Below are positions 1 through 5,785 of a DNA stretch of 10,219 nt, piece by piece (within the stretch, counting starts at the first letter, position 1; each line of letters starts with the position of its first letter). Below the pieces are notes generated by a model, which worked only from the letters and a program-made list of their open reading frames with translations, searched no databases and was not told the DNA's origin. The position numbers and the translations under genes are program-made. Source of the stretch: Irpex lacteus (Eukaryota > Basidiomycota > Agaricomycetes > Polyporales > Irpicaceae); contig MQVO02000315.1 in assembly GCA_001986395.2 (NCBI GenBank), forward strand, positions 1 to 10,219. Direction: 5' to 3'.

Positions 1-133
1 ATTAATACCATTTTTCTTTTTAAATCAATTATTTTACGGTTATATAATCTTATTCGCCTTATTAGTATTAGTTTCATGAGTAATTTTACCATATCTTTTA
101 CAGTTACAAATCGTGAGATTTATTAATAACTAA
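1..133 (+). CDS. atp8: ATP synthase F0 subunit 8, 3' part (5' end outside the window)
   Basis: Reading from base 2, the frame gives LIPFFFLNQLFYGY near its start, which matches the conserved N-terminal part of fungal ATP8 (usually MPQLxPFYFxNQ). A hydrophobic segment and a short polar tail ending VRFINN follow before TAA at 131-133. Only the first few residues, including the start codon, lie outside the window. The protein is a small one-helix membrane subunit of the F0 sector of mitochondrial ATP synthase, needed for assembly of the proton channel. The codon TGA at 77-79 falls where a tryptophan is plausible, so the mould mitochondrial code (table 4) applies. Two tRNAs follow on the same strand, the first 14 bases downstream. 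Identification rests on a short sequence, but the N-terminal motif is distinctive. Confidence 0.85.
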
Positions 134-147
134 ATTATAATATAAAT

Positions 148-219
148 AAGTCTATTATTTAATGGTTTAAATATCTCCTTGATAAGGAGGCAATAGATGT
201 TCGATCCATCTTAGACTTA
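148..219 (+). tRNA. trnI: tRNA-Ile (anticodon GAT), copy 1
   Basis: A full cloverleaf can be drawn. The acceptor stem AAGTCTA (148-154) pairs with TAGACTT (212-218), with discriminator A219. The D stem is ATTT/AAAT. The anticodon stem TCTCC/GGAGG has one G-T pair and closes the loop TTGATAA, giving anticodon GAT. The variable loop is four bases, and the T stem AGATG/CATCT encloses TTCGATC. GAT reads the ATT and ATC isoleucine codons. The gene is two bases from the next tRNA and was probably processed from the same atp8-tRNA transcript. A second GAT tRNA of different sequence occurs at 2337-2407. Confidence 0.9.
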
Positions 220-221
220 AA

Positions 222-295
222 GTTCCCATAGCTTAATTTGGTTAGAGCAATAAATTGAAGCTTTATTGATAAAAGTTCAAGTCTTTTTGGGGACC
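222..295 (+). tRNA. trnF: tRNA-Phe (anticodon GAA)
   Basis: The acceptor stem GTTCCCA (222-228) pairs with TGGGGAC (288-294) with one G-T pair. The anticodon stem ATAAA/TTTAT closes the loop TTGAAGC, giving anticodon GAA for phenylalanine. The T stem AAAAG/CTTTT (271-287) encloses TTCAAGT. The D arm contains the usual GG (TTTGGTTAGA). The discriminator would be C295, which is less common than A but does not disturb the fold. Confidence 0.9.
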
Positions 296-339
296 TATTC
301 TTTTATTTATATTTTTTTATTTTTTGTTTTTAAATTTAA

Positions 340-507
340 AAAATATTTAATTATTTAATTATTATTTTAGTTACTTATTATTTAATTAAATCTATTTATA
401 TTAATAAGAGTATTTCTTATATTTTATCTTTTAATATTATTTTATTAATATCTTTTTATTTTTATTTACCTTATTTATTAGAAGGTTTATATCTTTTATT
501 ATTATAA
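340..507 (+). pseudogene. Hydrophobic reading frame overlapping the nad3 start; possible nad2 3' remnant
   Basis: After in-frame stops at 331 and 337, this frame runs open for 55 codons and encodes an almost wholly hydrophobic stretch ending [13 protein letters not shown]. It has no ATG. Its TAA (505-507) overlaps the nad3 ATG (507-509) by one base. A one-base TAATG overlap between nad2 and nad3 is a well-known arrangement in many fungal mitochondrial genomes, so the frame could be the last 55 codons of nad2 (normally about 500 or more codons) left by a rearrangement whose other end lies just after tRNA-Phe. The residue match to NAD2 is weak and AT-rich DNA easily encodes hydrophobic residues, so the position is the main argument. 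Confidence 0.4.
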
Positions 508-899
508 TGTTTCATATTTATCTTTATTTAAGTCCTATTGTTGCTATTTTATTAATATTAATTAATTATTTTATATCTTTAGATAATTCTTATATTGAAA
601 AGAAAAGTCCTTTTGAATGTGGTTTTACTTCTTATGAACAATCTAGATCTTCTTTTAATGTTTCTTTCATTTTAGTTGCTATCTTATTTTTACCTTTTGA
701 TTTAGAAATCTCTTCTCTTTTACCTTATGTTATCTCCGCTTATAATAATAATCTTTACGGTTTATTTATCTTATTATTCTTTTTATTTATTTTAATACCC
801 TTTAATAATCCAGCCGATATCTTTTTATTGCTGGAGGAGGTGACCCTGTACTATACCAACACCTATTCTTCCAAACAATTCTATATGTTATTCCTCTAG
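507..899 (+). pseudogene. nad3: NADH dehydrogenase subunit 3 with its C-terminus replaced (chimera)
   Basis: Residues 1 to about 97 are clearly NAD3, the small three-helix subunit of complex I. They show an N-terminal membrane helix, then SPFECGF (residues 34-40), the signature around the conserved cysteine of the TMH1-2 loop, then the LPFDLEI helix (about 62-68), LPYVISAY and the start of the third helix. The expected ending, of the type GFxYExxxGAL, is absent. From about base 800 the frame reads NNPADIF and then, from 830, passes out of frame through DNA that encodes cox1, stopping at TAG 897-899. The last 30 or so residues are therefore not NAD3. The ATG at 507 overlaps the stop of the preceding frame. 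Either this is a broken duplicate with a good copy elsewhere, or complex I in this organism uses a subunit with a foreign tail; the first is more likely. Confidence 0.85.
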
Positions 900-1153
900 T
901 TATTATGCCTTCGGGTTTCCGGTTTAACGCATTTTATTCACTCTATGCAAAGCGATTTCCTAACGCAGTAGCTCCAAGTCAATCATTTCTTGAATGGCTG
1001 ATTGGGTTTGCTGTAGGCGATGGTAGCTTTGTAGTTAACAGCCGAGGAACTGCTGTATTCGTGATTACACAACTTACTGAAGATATTCAGGTACTTCTGA
1101 ACATTATTTTTGTTTACAGGGGAGAAATAAAAGTTAATATATTAATAAATTAA
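809..1153 (+). pseudogene. cox1 exon fragment fused to the N-terminal part of a LAGLIDADG intron endonuclease
   Basis: The frame opens after a stop at 806-808. From base 830 it reads [13 protein letters not shown], a highly conserved stretch of cytochrome c oxidase subunit 1. Instead of the expected WFFGHPEVY, the frame continues in phase into residues typical of an intron-encoded homing endonuclease, including WLIGFAVGDGSF (the first LAGLIDADG motif; the acidic residue is the D of GDG) and VFVITQLTEDIQVL. This exon-then-intron-ORF fusion is how many cox1 group I intron endonucleases are encoded. The protein breaks off near base 1118 into AT-rich sequence and ends at TAA 1151-1153. The second LAGLIDADG motif and the following cox1 exon are missing, so it cannot be active. 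The piece was probably copied or recombined from an intron-bearing cox1 elsewhere in the genome. Confidence 0.82.
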
Positions 1154-1224
1154 GAATAAATATAATAAACTGTTTGAACTATACTAATATTTCTAATATG
1201 TAAGATTAAAGAATATAAATATAA

Positions 1225-1614
1225 TTAATTACTATTTATACAATTAAAGAATATATAATTTGAACTCTTAGTTAAGGAGCGTAGCGAGTGAGTGGAACGA
1301 GGGATACTATAGATTAAAATAAACAAAAATCTTCTTTTCTTAAACTCTTTAGCATTAACCACAATACAACTTGTAGTATTATTACTTCTACCGAACCCTC
1401 CGTATAAACAATTTAATAATAATTTAGCAATCCATCTTTTTGCCCCTTTTGACTCAGCTTTAACTTTATATAAAGTATTTACATAATCAGAGAAAATATC
1501 AACTTTCTCACAGGAGTAGCCTCCTTTAATAATAAATTGATATTCAGGAATTAAATTTTTAGCCATTTTCAACTCTTCAGAGAAATAAATAGCAGTCCAT
1601 TTACCTACCTCCTT
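1225..1614 (-). pseudogene. dpo: Family-B DNA polymerase fragment from a linear mitochondrial plasmid
   Basis: Reading leftwards from 1614 the frame begins KEVGKWTAIYFSEELK, passes an ATG at 1572, and continues through GGYSCEKVDIF, an SKGAKRWIAK segment and KLLLNCLYGGFGR. The last is the Kx3NSxYG motif of protein-primed family-B DNA polymerases, with C in place of S. These residues form part of the palm domain, where the incoming nucleotide is bound. Polymerases of this type are carried by linear invertron plasmids of fungal mitochondria and often survive as fragments after integration. Only about 100 residues remain of a protein usually near 800-1000. The exonuclease domain and the later YxDTD motif are absent, and the last 30 or so residues before the stop at 1225 look like read-through of spacer DNA. 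This is a dead insertion. Confidence 0.75.
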
Positions 1615-1622
1615 TTATTTAA

Positions 1623-1913
1623 ATAAAAATAAAAATAAGGAAAGTAGCTACTTGTTCCATTAAAAAAAATAATGGTTCAATCGAAGCATTAGATAATGGA
1701 ACTCCCTCTTCTATCCTTTTTTTTATTAAAAAAAAAGGGGAAGAAGATTTTAGTTGGTTTGTAGATGAGGATGGTAAGATGATAGACTATAATAAAAAGA
1801 TTAATGTTTTTGAAGCTGTACAATTATTGCACCACTTTCTAAACAAAAAGTATGGTATATCTAAGGAAACGGTTAAAGAAATAAAATTTATATCTAATAT
1901 TTTTTTATTCTAA
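1623..1913 (+). pseudogene. Unrecognised reading frame containing an in-frame hairpin, plasmid-like context
   Basis: The frame is open from after a stop at 1620-1622 to TAA 1911-1913 (96 codons) but has no ATG near its beginning. It contains KKNNGSIEALDNGTPSS, then a lysine/phenylalanine run encoded by the palindrome CC-T8-ATT-A9-GG at 1715-1738, then a charged, well-mixed segment EEDFSWFVDEDGKMIDYNKK and EAVQLLHHFLNKKYGISKET. Its composition is far less hydrophobic and less repetitive than chance frames here, so it is likely a piece of a former protein. It lies back-to-back with the DNA polymerase fragment, which suggests the same plasmid origin. No family was recognised. The hairpin was probably inserted into an older coding sequence without breaking the frame. 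Confidence 0.4.
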
Positions 1914-2136
1914 CAGCTGTGTAATTGTAAGACTCTATTAAAATTTTATTTACTTTATATTTTTATACTTTACTTTGTTGAAGACTATTAAAATTATAAC
2001 CTCTCTACTTAAACATTTTTTATTTTTTTATTTCTTTATTTTTATTTATTGAATATAATAATCTAATTATAATATTTTATTTTAAGTTTTAATTTTAATA
2101 TTATAAATTTAATTTATTTAATAAAAGGAATGATGT
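1914..2136. other. AT-rich spacer with no gene seen
   Basis: This stretch is almost entirely A and T with many stops in every frame. No tRNA fold, no endonuclease motif and no copy of the palindromic elements found elsewhere in the window could be seen. Confidence 0.6.
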
Positions 2137-2142
2137 GAATAT

Positions 2143-2276
2143 AATTGGCACTCATATATCTAGATGTTATGTTCCGAACTCCTGAAGAACCACGGTTAAG
2201 TGTGGTGGGATCAGTAGGAACAGTAAGTAATATGACAAGGAGGTGTGGCGACCTGACGTTTAAGTACATACCAATT
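2143..2276 (+). other. GC-richer, foldable segment of unknown nature
   Basis: Composition changes abruptly from nearly pure AT to roughly balanced, then back. Complementary pieces are nested: AATTGG (2143-2148) with CCAATT (2271-2276), TGTTCC (2170-2175) with GGAACA (2217-2222), CTGA (2182-2185) with TCAG (2211-2214), and ACCAC (2189-2193) with GTGGT (2202-2206). This suggests an RNA fold rather than a protein. A 68-codon frame from a TTG at 2145 to TAA 2349-2351 crosses it but matches nothing known and runs into the tRNA downstream. The string CCGAAC at 2174-2179 and AGTAGGAAC at 2213-2221 recall parts of 5S rRNA, but the middle is too short for a normal 5S fold. A remnant of intron RNA is an equal possibility. 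Confidence 0.35.
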
Positions 2277-2336
2277 TTATTTTTGGGTTTATTAACCCCC
2301 TATGAACCTTTTAATAAAGCTAAATATAAATTAATT

Positions 2337-2407
2337 AAGCCTATGATTTAAAGGTAGAATAATTTCTTGATAAGGAATCTGTAGAAGTTCGAATCTTCTT
2401 GGGCTTA
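2337..2407 (+). tRNA. trnI: tRNA-Ile (anticodon GAT), copy 2
   Basis: The acceptor stem AAGCCTA (2337-2343) pairs with TGGGCTT (2400-2406), with discriminator A2407. The D stem is ATTT/GAAT. The anticodon stem ATTTC/GGAAT closes the loop TTGATAA, the same loop and GAT anticodon as the tRNA at 148-219. The T stem AGAAG/CTTCT encloses TTCGAAT. The stems differ from the first copy at many paired positions, yet each remains paired, so this is a separately evolved gene rather than a fresh duplicate. Confidence 0.88.
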
Positions 2408-2443
2408 TTGTCTTTTTTTTTTTAATTATTCTTTTGTTTAATC

Positions 2444-2529
2444 CCAACCCAAAAAAACTAATTATTTCATCCGCAATTATTAAAATTTAATTTAATTAAA
2501 TTTTAATTAGAGCCTAGTTTTTTTGTTGG
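2444..2529. repeat. Palindromic element copy 1 (CCCAAAAAACTAG family)
   Basis: The left end CCAACCCAAAAAAACTA (2444-2460) pairs with the right end TAGTTTTTTTGTTGG (2515-2529). Inside is a perfect inverted repeat, 13 bases at 2479-2491 against 2495-2507 with a three-base loop. The interior also carries AATTATTTCATCCGCAA (2460-2476), found again in copy 5 at 7580-7596, and the ending ATTAGAGCCTAGTTTTTTT, which is shared with copy 6. The element is therefore a mosaic of modules seen in two other copies. Confidence 0.8.
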
Positions 2530-2636
2530 TTTATTAAAAAAAAAAGGAGGGTAAAGGTAATAATGATTGTTACAGTGATAAAAATTAAATATATAATATA
2601 TTGTTAGACCACTGTCTTTCCCCACTCCTCACCTAC

Positions 2637-2738
2637 TTTTGTCTTTTTCTTATGCCTTTTTATTTTCTTTATTTCTTTTTTTTTTAATTATTAAAAAGAA
2701 AAAGACAAAAAGGGAAAAAAGAAATAAAATAAAAAGGG
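2637..2738. repeat. Interleaved inverted repeats
   Basis: Segment A, TTTTGTCTTTTTCT (2637-2650), is the exact reverse complement of AGAAAAAGACAAAA (2697-2710). Segment B, running from GCCTTTTTATTTTC (2654 on) through TTTATTTCTTTTTT, is complementary to AAAAAAGAAATAAAATAAAAAGGG (2715-2738) apart from a short gap. The order is A, B, A', B', so the two stems cross instead of nesting. Confidence 0.7.
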
Positions 2739-3154
2739 GTGGTTGAGGATAAAGGGCAGATGGTAGATTTTTTTACAAATAAGTAAAACATCTTATATTT
2801 TATTATCAACCACTATCCACTTATCATCATCCTCTTTTTCCTTTTTTTATTAAAAAAGGGGGGGCAGAGGCCGGTGGCGTGGGCGGATAATAAATGCTTA
2901 GTAATAACTATAAAAAGATAAAGTTTTACATTTAGATTAAAATTAAATTTTTAATTGTATATTTTTATATTTTTTTTAAGAAATATAATATATGCCTTTT
3001 TATAATAAAAAAAAAGGAATAAATAAAAAATTAATCTTGTCTACTTATATGTGTTCAGCCCCCCATTTTTATTATAAAAATAATTATGGTAATGTGGATG
3101 GATATTAAATATAATTATATACTTGTGTATATAATTTTAAATTAAATTAAATTA

Positions 3155-4321
3155 ATGAGGCTTTTAAAAAAACAAATTTTACTTAGATTAGTAAATTCTT
3201 ATGTTGTAGATTCACCACAACCAGCTAATCTATCTTATTTATGGAACTTTGGTTCTCTATTAGCAGTATGTCTTATTTTACAAATTTTAACTGGAATATT
3301 TTTAGCAATGCACTATCAAGCTCATGTAGATTTTGCTTTTAATTCTGTAGAACATATAATGAGAGATGTAAACAGTGGTTGGGCAATTAGATATACTCAT
3401 GCTAATGTAGCTTCTTTCTTCTTTATTTTTGTGTATGCACATATAGCTAGAGGATTATATTATGGTTCATATAAAGCACCTAGAGTATTAGTATGGTCAA
3501 TAGGAGTAATAATTTTAATAGTAATGATGGCTACAGCCTTCCTAGGTTACGTATTACCTTATGGACAAATGTCATTATGGGGAGCTACTGTAATTACAAA
3601 TTTATTAAGTGCTATACCATTCTTTGGACAAGATTTAGTTGAATTAATTTGGGGAGGTTTTAGTGTAAGTAATGCAACACTAAATAGATTCTTCTCTTTA
3701 CATTATTTATTACCATTCTTATTAGCTGCTTTAGCTGTAGCTCACTTAATAGCTTTACACACAAACGGTTCAGGTAACCCTAATGGTATTGGTTCAACTT
3801 CTGATAGATATTCAATGCATCCATATTTTACATTCAAAGATCTTGTAACTATTTTCTTTTTCTTCCTTGTTTTATCTATTATTGTTTTCTACTACCCTAA
3901 CTTATTAGGACATTCAGATAACTATATACCAGCCAACCCTATGCAAACTCCTCCTTCAATTGTACCTGAATGGTATCTATTACCATTCTATGCTATTTTA
4001 AGATCAATACCTAATAAATTATTAGGAGTTATTGCTATGTTTGGTTCATTATTAATTTTATTAATTTTACCTTTAACTGATGTTTCTAGAATAAGAGGAA
4101 ATCAATTTAGACCAGCCATGAAATTATTCTTCTGGTTCTTTGTTGTAAATTTTGTAATCTTAATGTGGATCGGATCTCAACATCCTACATCTCCTTATGT
4201 AGAAATAGGACAAATCTCTACAGCATTCTACTTCCTTTGGTTTGTATTAATAGTGCCTGCAATAGGTTTAGCTGAAAATACAATTATGGATATTGCTACT
4301 AGCCCAGCCGACCTTAAATAA
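3155..4321 (+). CDS. cob: Apocytochrome b, complete and intron-free
   Basis: The 388-residue protein is the full length expected for fungal cytochrome b, the membrane core of complex III (ubiquinol:cytochrome c reductase) that carries haems bL and bH and forms the Qo and Qi quinone sites. The four haem ligands are present at His82, His96, His183 and His197. PEWY of the Qo site is at 271-274. Positions linked to Qo-inhibitor resistance have the sensitive residues Phe129, Gly137 and Gly143. Eight hydrophobic helices can be followed. The ATG at 3155 gives [10 protein letters not shown], a normal fungal N-terminus, and TAA closes at 4319-4321. cob is a frequent intron target in fungi, but here the usual insertion sites are uninterrupted. 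Codon use is the AT-rich style of the genome, with no frameshift. Confidence 0.98.
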   Translation: MRLLKKQILLRLVNSYVVDSPQPANLSYLWNFGSLLAVCLILQILTGIFLAMHYQAHVDFAFNSVEHIMRDVNSGWAIRYTHANVASFFFIFVYAHIARGLYYGSYKAPRVLVWSIGVIILIVMMATAFLGYVLPYGQMSLWGATVITNLLSAIPFFGQDLVELIWGGFSVSNATLNRFFSLHYLLPFLLAALAVAHLIALHTNGSGNPNGIGSTSDRYSMHPYFTFKDLVTIFFFFLVLSIIVFYYPNLLGHSDNYIPANPMQTPPSIVPEWYLLPFYAILRSIPNKLLGVIAMFGSLLILLILPLTDVSRIRGNQFRPAMKLFFWFFVVNFVILMWIGSQHPTSPYVEIGQISTAFYFLWFVLIVPAIGLAENTIMDIATSPADLK

Positions 4322-4580
4322 GGAAAAGTGAATAGTTAAGAATAATTCTTATTTTATAACCCCCTGTTCTCAACCACGGCCTCTTAGATTCTAAGTGGAT
4401 TGTGGATGGAGGGTATGCATCCTTTATCCTTGTCCCCCAGGTTAAAAGAGTAGAGGTACCTTATATAAAATTTATTTTAAATAAAAAATATAAAAATATG
4501 ATCAATATTAATAATCTCTCTAGTAGTAAGTCTATAATTATTTAAATAGTAGTATAAAGTCTCTCTCTAATAGTAAACCT
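4322..4580. other. Spacer downstream of cob
   Basis: No gene is visible. A mixed-composition stretch at about 4359-4460 has short complementary pieces (for example CTTAG/CTAAG around 4384-4397 flanked by CCAC and GTGG) and may be a processing or end-forming structure for cob mRNA, though no known signal was matched. Beyond 4460 the sequence is AT-rich. Confidence 0.45.
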
Positions 4581-4582
4581 AT

Positions 4583-4636
4583 CCCCCAAAAAACTAGTTA
4601 AAATTAATTATCCAGCGACCCTAGTTTTTTTTTTGG
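4583..4636. repeat. Palindromic element copy 2
   Basis: The left end CCCCCAAAAAACTAGTTA pairs with the right end CTAGTTTTTTTTTTGG. The centre AATTATCCAGCGACC shares GCGACC with copy 5 (7599-7604). No first hairpin joined through GGATCC precedes this copy; it appears to be a single-hairpin version. Confidence 0.75.
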
Positions 4637-4768
4637 ATATAATAAATAATTAATATAAGATATCTATGCCTGAGGAAGTACTAACTAAATTTATAATTAC
4701 TGGTAAGTTAGTATACTTAACTGAAGACAAGAAACTGATCTTCTCCTACCTCTAATACAATTAATTTA

Positions 4769-4822
4769 ATTCTATAAAATTAGAAATCAAAAGGGTAAAT
4801 TGTATTCTATAAAATTAAAAAT
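4769..4822 (+). repeat. Short direct repeat, period 35
   Basis: ATTCTATAAAATTAGAAAT (4769-4787) recurs as ATTCTATAAAATTAAAAAT (4804-4822), one mismatch in 19 bases. It lies immediately before the truncated tRNA and probably arose by slippage or by the event that removed the tRNA 5' half. Confidence 0.7.
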
Positions 4823-4824
4823 AA

Positions 4825-4863
4825 TTTGAGTGTGGAGCAGTGGTTCGATTCCACTCTGGCCTA
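4825..4863 (+). pseudogene. 3' half of a tRNA (T arm and acceptor strand only)
   Basis: AGTGG (4839-4843), loop TTCGATT and CCACT (4851-4855) form a perfect T arm with the conserved TTCGA core. CTGGCCT (4856-4862) and A4863 then match an acceptor 3' strand and discriminator. The partner strand AGGCCAG is not found upstream, and the bases where an anticodon arm should lie do not pair. The identity cannot be told without the anticodon. It looks like a tRNA end left by recombination, a common breakpoint in fungal mitochondria. Confidence 0.6.
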
Positions 4864-5113
4864 TTATCTTTATTTCTTGCTTTCTTCTTACACTAAGTAA
4901 AAAAAACAAGTACTAGATACAGAGATATATTACAGTGTGATTCCTAACTCAATTTAAGGTACTTAGACTTAGCATTATGTACTTTAAGATTTTATCTTAA
5001 GCGTAGTGTTTAAATACTACAGCTATAATCTTACTTTTCAAGTTTATACTTGGGTACAAAGTGTTGATACTCAATATAAGCTAAGCAATATGCAACTACT
5101 AAATACACTACCA

Positions 5114-5155
5114 AAACTGTAAGATGATAGTATAGTATCTTATATCTTACAGTTT
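5114..5155. repeat. Perfect 12-base inverted repeat (hairpin)
   Basis: AAACTGTAAGAT (5114-5125) is the exact reverse complement of ATCTTACAGTTT (5144-5155), with an 18-base loop. Its composition and sequence differ from the poly-A/T palindromes of the spacer. It could be an RNA end or processing structure between the tRNA remnant and the pseudogene that follows. The 250 bases before it (4864-5113) contain no gene that could be recognised. Confidence 0.65.
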
Positions 5156-5209
5156 ATTTTATCCTTTTCCAGTCTATGAAAATAGCAACCCAAAAAAAAA
5201 AATGTTATT

Positions 5210-5684
5210 ATGGTTAAACAGTTTTCAACTACTACTAATGTTTGTGCCCCTGAAAATAAAGAGAAATTACCTGTTTTCCTCTTTTTTTATATAAAAAAAG
5301 GATCCCCCAAAAAACTAATTATTTATAATTCCTAGTTTTTTTGGTGGGTGAGATTAAAAAGGCTGTAGATTCACAGTATAAGTATAATGTACCGAAGTTT
5401 AAATAACCGTTAGAAGATGAAATATCTAAACTTCCAATTGATAGTGCAAATTAGGCTATAAGTAAATATGCTGCTTTTATGGAAAAACATAGTGCAAAAA
5501 CTTAATTACGAGTTGATGAAGAGCGTGCTAAGTGTGTAGAGACTGTTATAAGGAAATACTGAAAAAATATCCTAATATTTTTGAACAAAGTATAGAAAAT
5601 AGAGTTAGTAAAGTAGCTGAAGGAAAATTATTTAATGAAGAACATGAAGAGAATATGTTACTAGGACAAGGGGAATTACCTTAA
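5210..5684 (+). pseudogene. Unrecognised broken gene: element insertion, three stops, one frameshift
   Basis: From ATG 5210 the frame reads MVKQFSTTTNVCAPENKEKL, then meets the double-hairpin element at 5281-5348. Beyond it a related-looking frame resumes (EIKKAVDSQYKYNVPKFK) and continues over TAA 5404, TAG 5452 and TAA 5503 with sensible charged residues between them (PLEDEISKLPIDSAN, AISKYAAFMEKHSAKT, LRVDEERAKCVETVIRKY). Near the A run at 5562-5567 the frame shifts by one base and goes on as KYPNIFEQSIENRVSKVAEG to TAA 5682-5684. The decoded protein would be about 135 residues, rich in lysine and glutamate and probably helical and soluble, unlike any respiratory subunit. No family was recognised; a plasmid protein is a reasonable guess. 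Each internal stop is one change from a CAA or CAG glutamine codon (also from lysine or glutamate codons). Confidence 0.55.
5281..5348. repeat. Palindromic element copy 3, double-hairpin form
   Basis: The first hairpin is the perfect 20-base palindrome CTTTTTTTATATAAAAAAAG (5281-5300). It is joined through GATCC to a second, CCCCCAAAAAACTAATT (5304-5319) against AATTCCTAGTTTTTTTGG, with a short loop, ending near GGTGGG at 5348. The two-hairpin layout with GGATCC between them is repeated in copy 5. It interrupts the broken gene at 5210-5684 and changes its reading frame from one side to the other. Confidence 0.8.
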
Positions 5685-5710
5685 AGCTATTTTAACTAAA
5701 TGTGTTAGGT

Positions 5711-5785
5711 AACTAATTCATGGCTCTAATTAAAATTTAATTTAATTAAATTTTAATAATACCGGGATAATTAATTAGTTTTTTT
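5711..5785. repeat. Palindromic element copy 4
   Basis: AACTAATT (5711-5718) pairs with AATTAGTT (5773-5780) at the ends, and a 13-base inverted repeat forms the centre. Bases 5722-5777 are identical, in reverse complement, to 8940-8995 (56 of 56), including the non-repetitive strings GGCTCTAATT and ATACCGGGATAA. The copy lies directly before the LAGLIDADG C-terminal remnant. Confidence 0.82.

Larger units (their letters stand above)
2408..3154. other. Gene-free spacer between tRNA-Ile and cob, dense in palindromes
   Basis: No open frame here looks like a protein. The spacer contains one copy of the CCCAAAAAACTAG family (2444-2529), an interleaved inverted-repeat cluster (2637-2738), and smaller hairpins of the form CC-T(n)-...-A(n)-GG around 2841-2863 and 2995-3017. 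GC-rich tufts such as CCCCACTCCTCACC (2620-2633) and GGGGGGCAGAGGCC alternate with pure AT runs. Such GC clusters and hairpins are common in expanded fungal mitochondrial spacers. A mitochondrial promoter for cob may lie here but no consensus could be identified. Confidence 0.6.

Noticed and set aside
2171..2222. Mitochondrial 5S rRNA
   Set aside because: CCGAAC and AGTAGGAAC are suggestive, but only about 35 bases separate them and no three-way 5S fold could be drawn; kept only as a check in the findings.
2145..2351. A 68-codon plus-strand frame
   Set aside because: It starts at TTG, runs over a tRNA gene, and the segment has nested complementary stems; no protein family was recognised.
2408..3154. 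CRISPR-like array from repeated hairpins
   Set aside because: Hairpins vary in sequence and spacing, there are no constant-length spacers, and the genome is mitochondrial.
4666..4755. A 29-codon ATG frame (MPEEVLTKFIITGK...)
   Set aside because: Its composition is protein-like, but it is too short, has no recognised match and lies among relics; it may be a scrap of an older gene, but this cannot be supported.
5035..5160. A minus-strand hydrophobic frame of about 40 codons
   Set aside because: It has no start, no family match, and overlaps the 12-base inverted repeat; chance in AT-rich DNA is sufficient.
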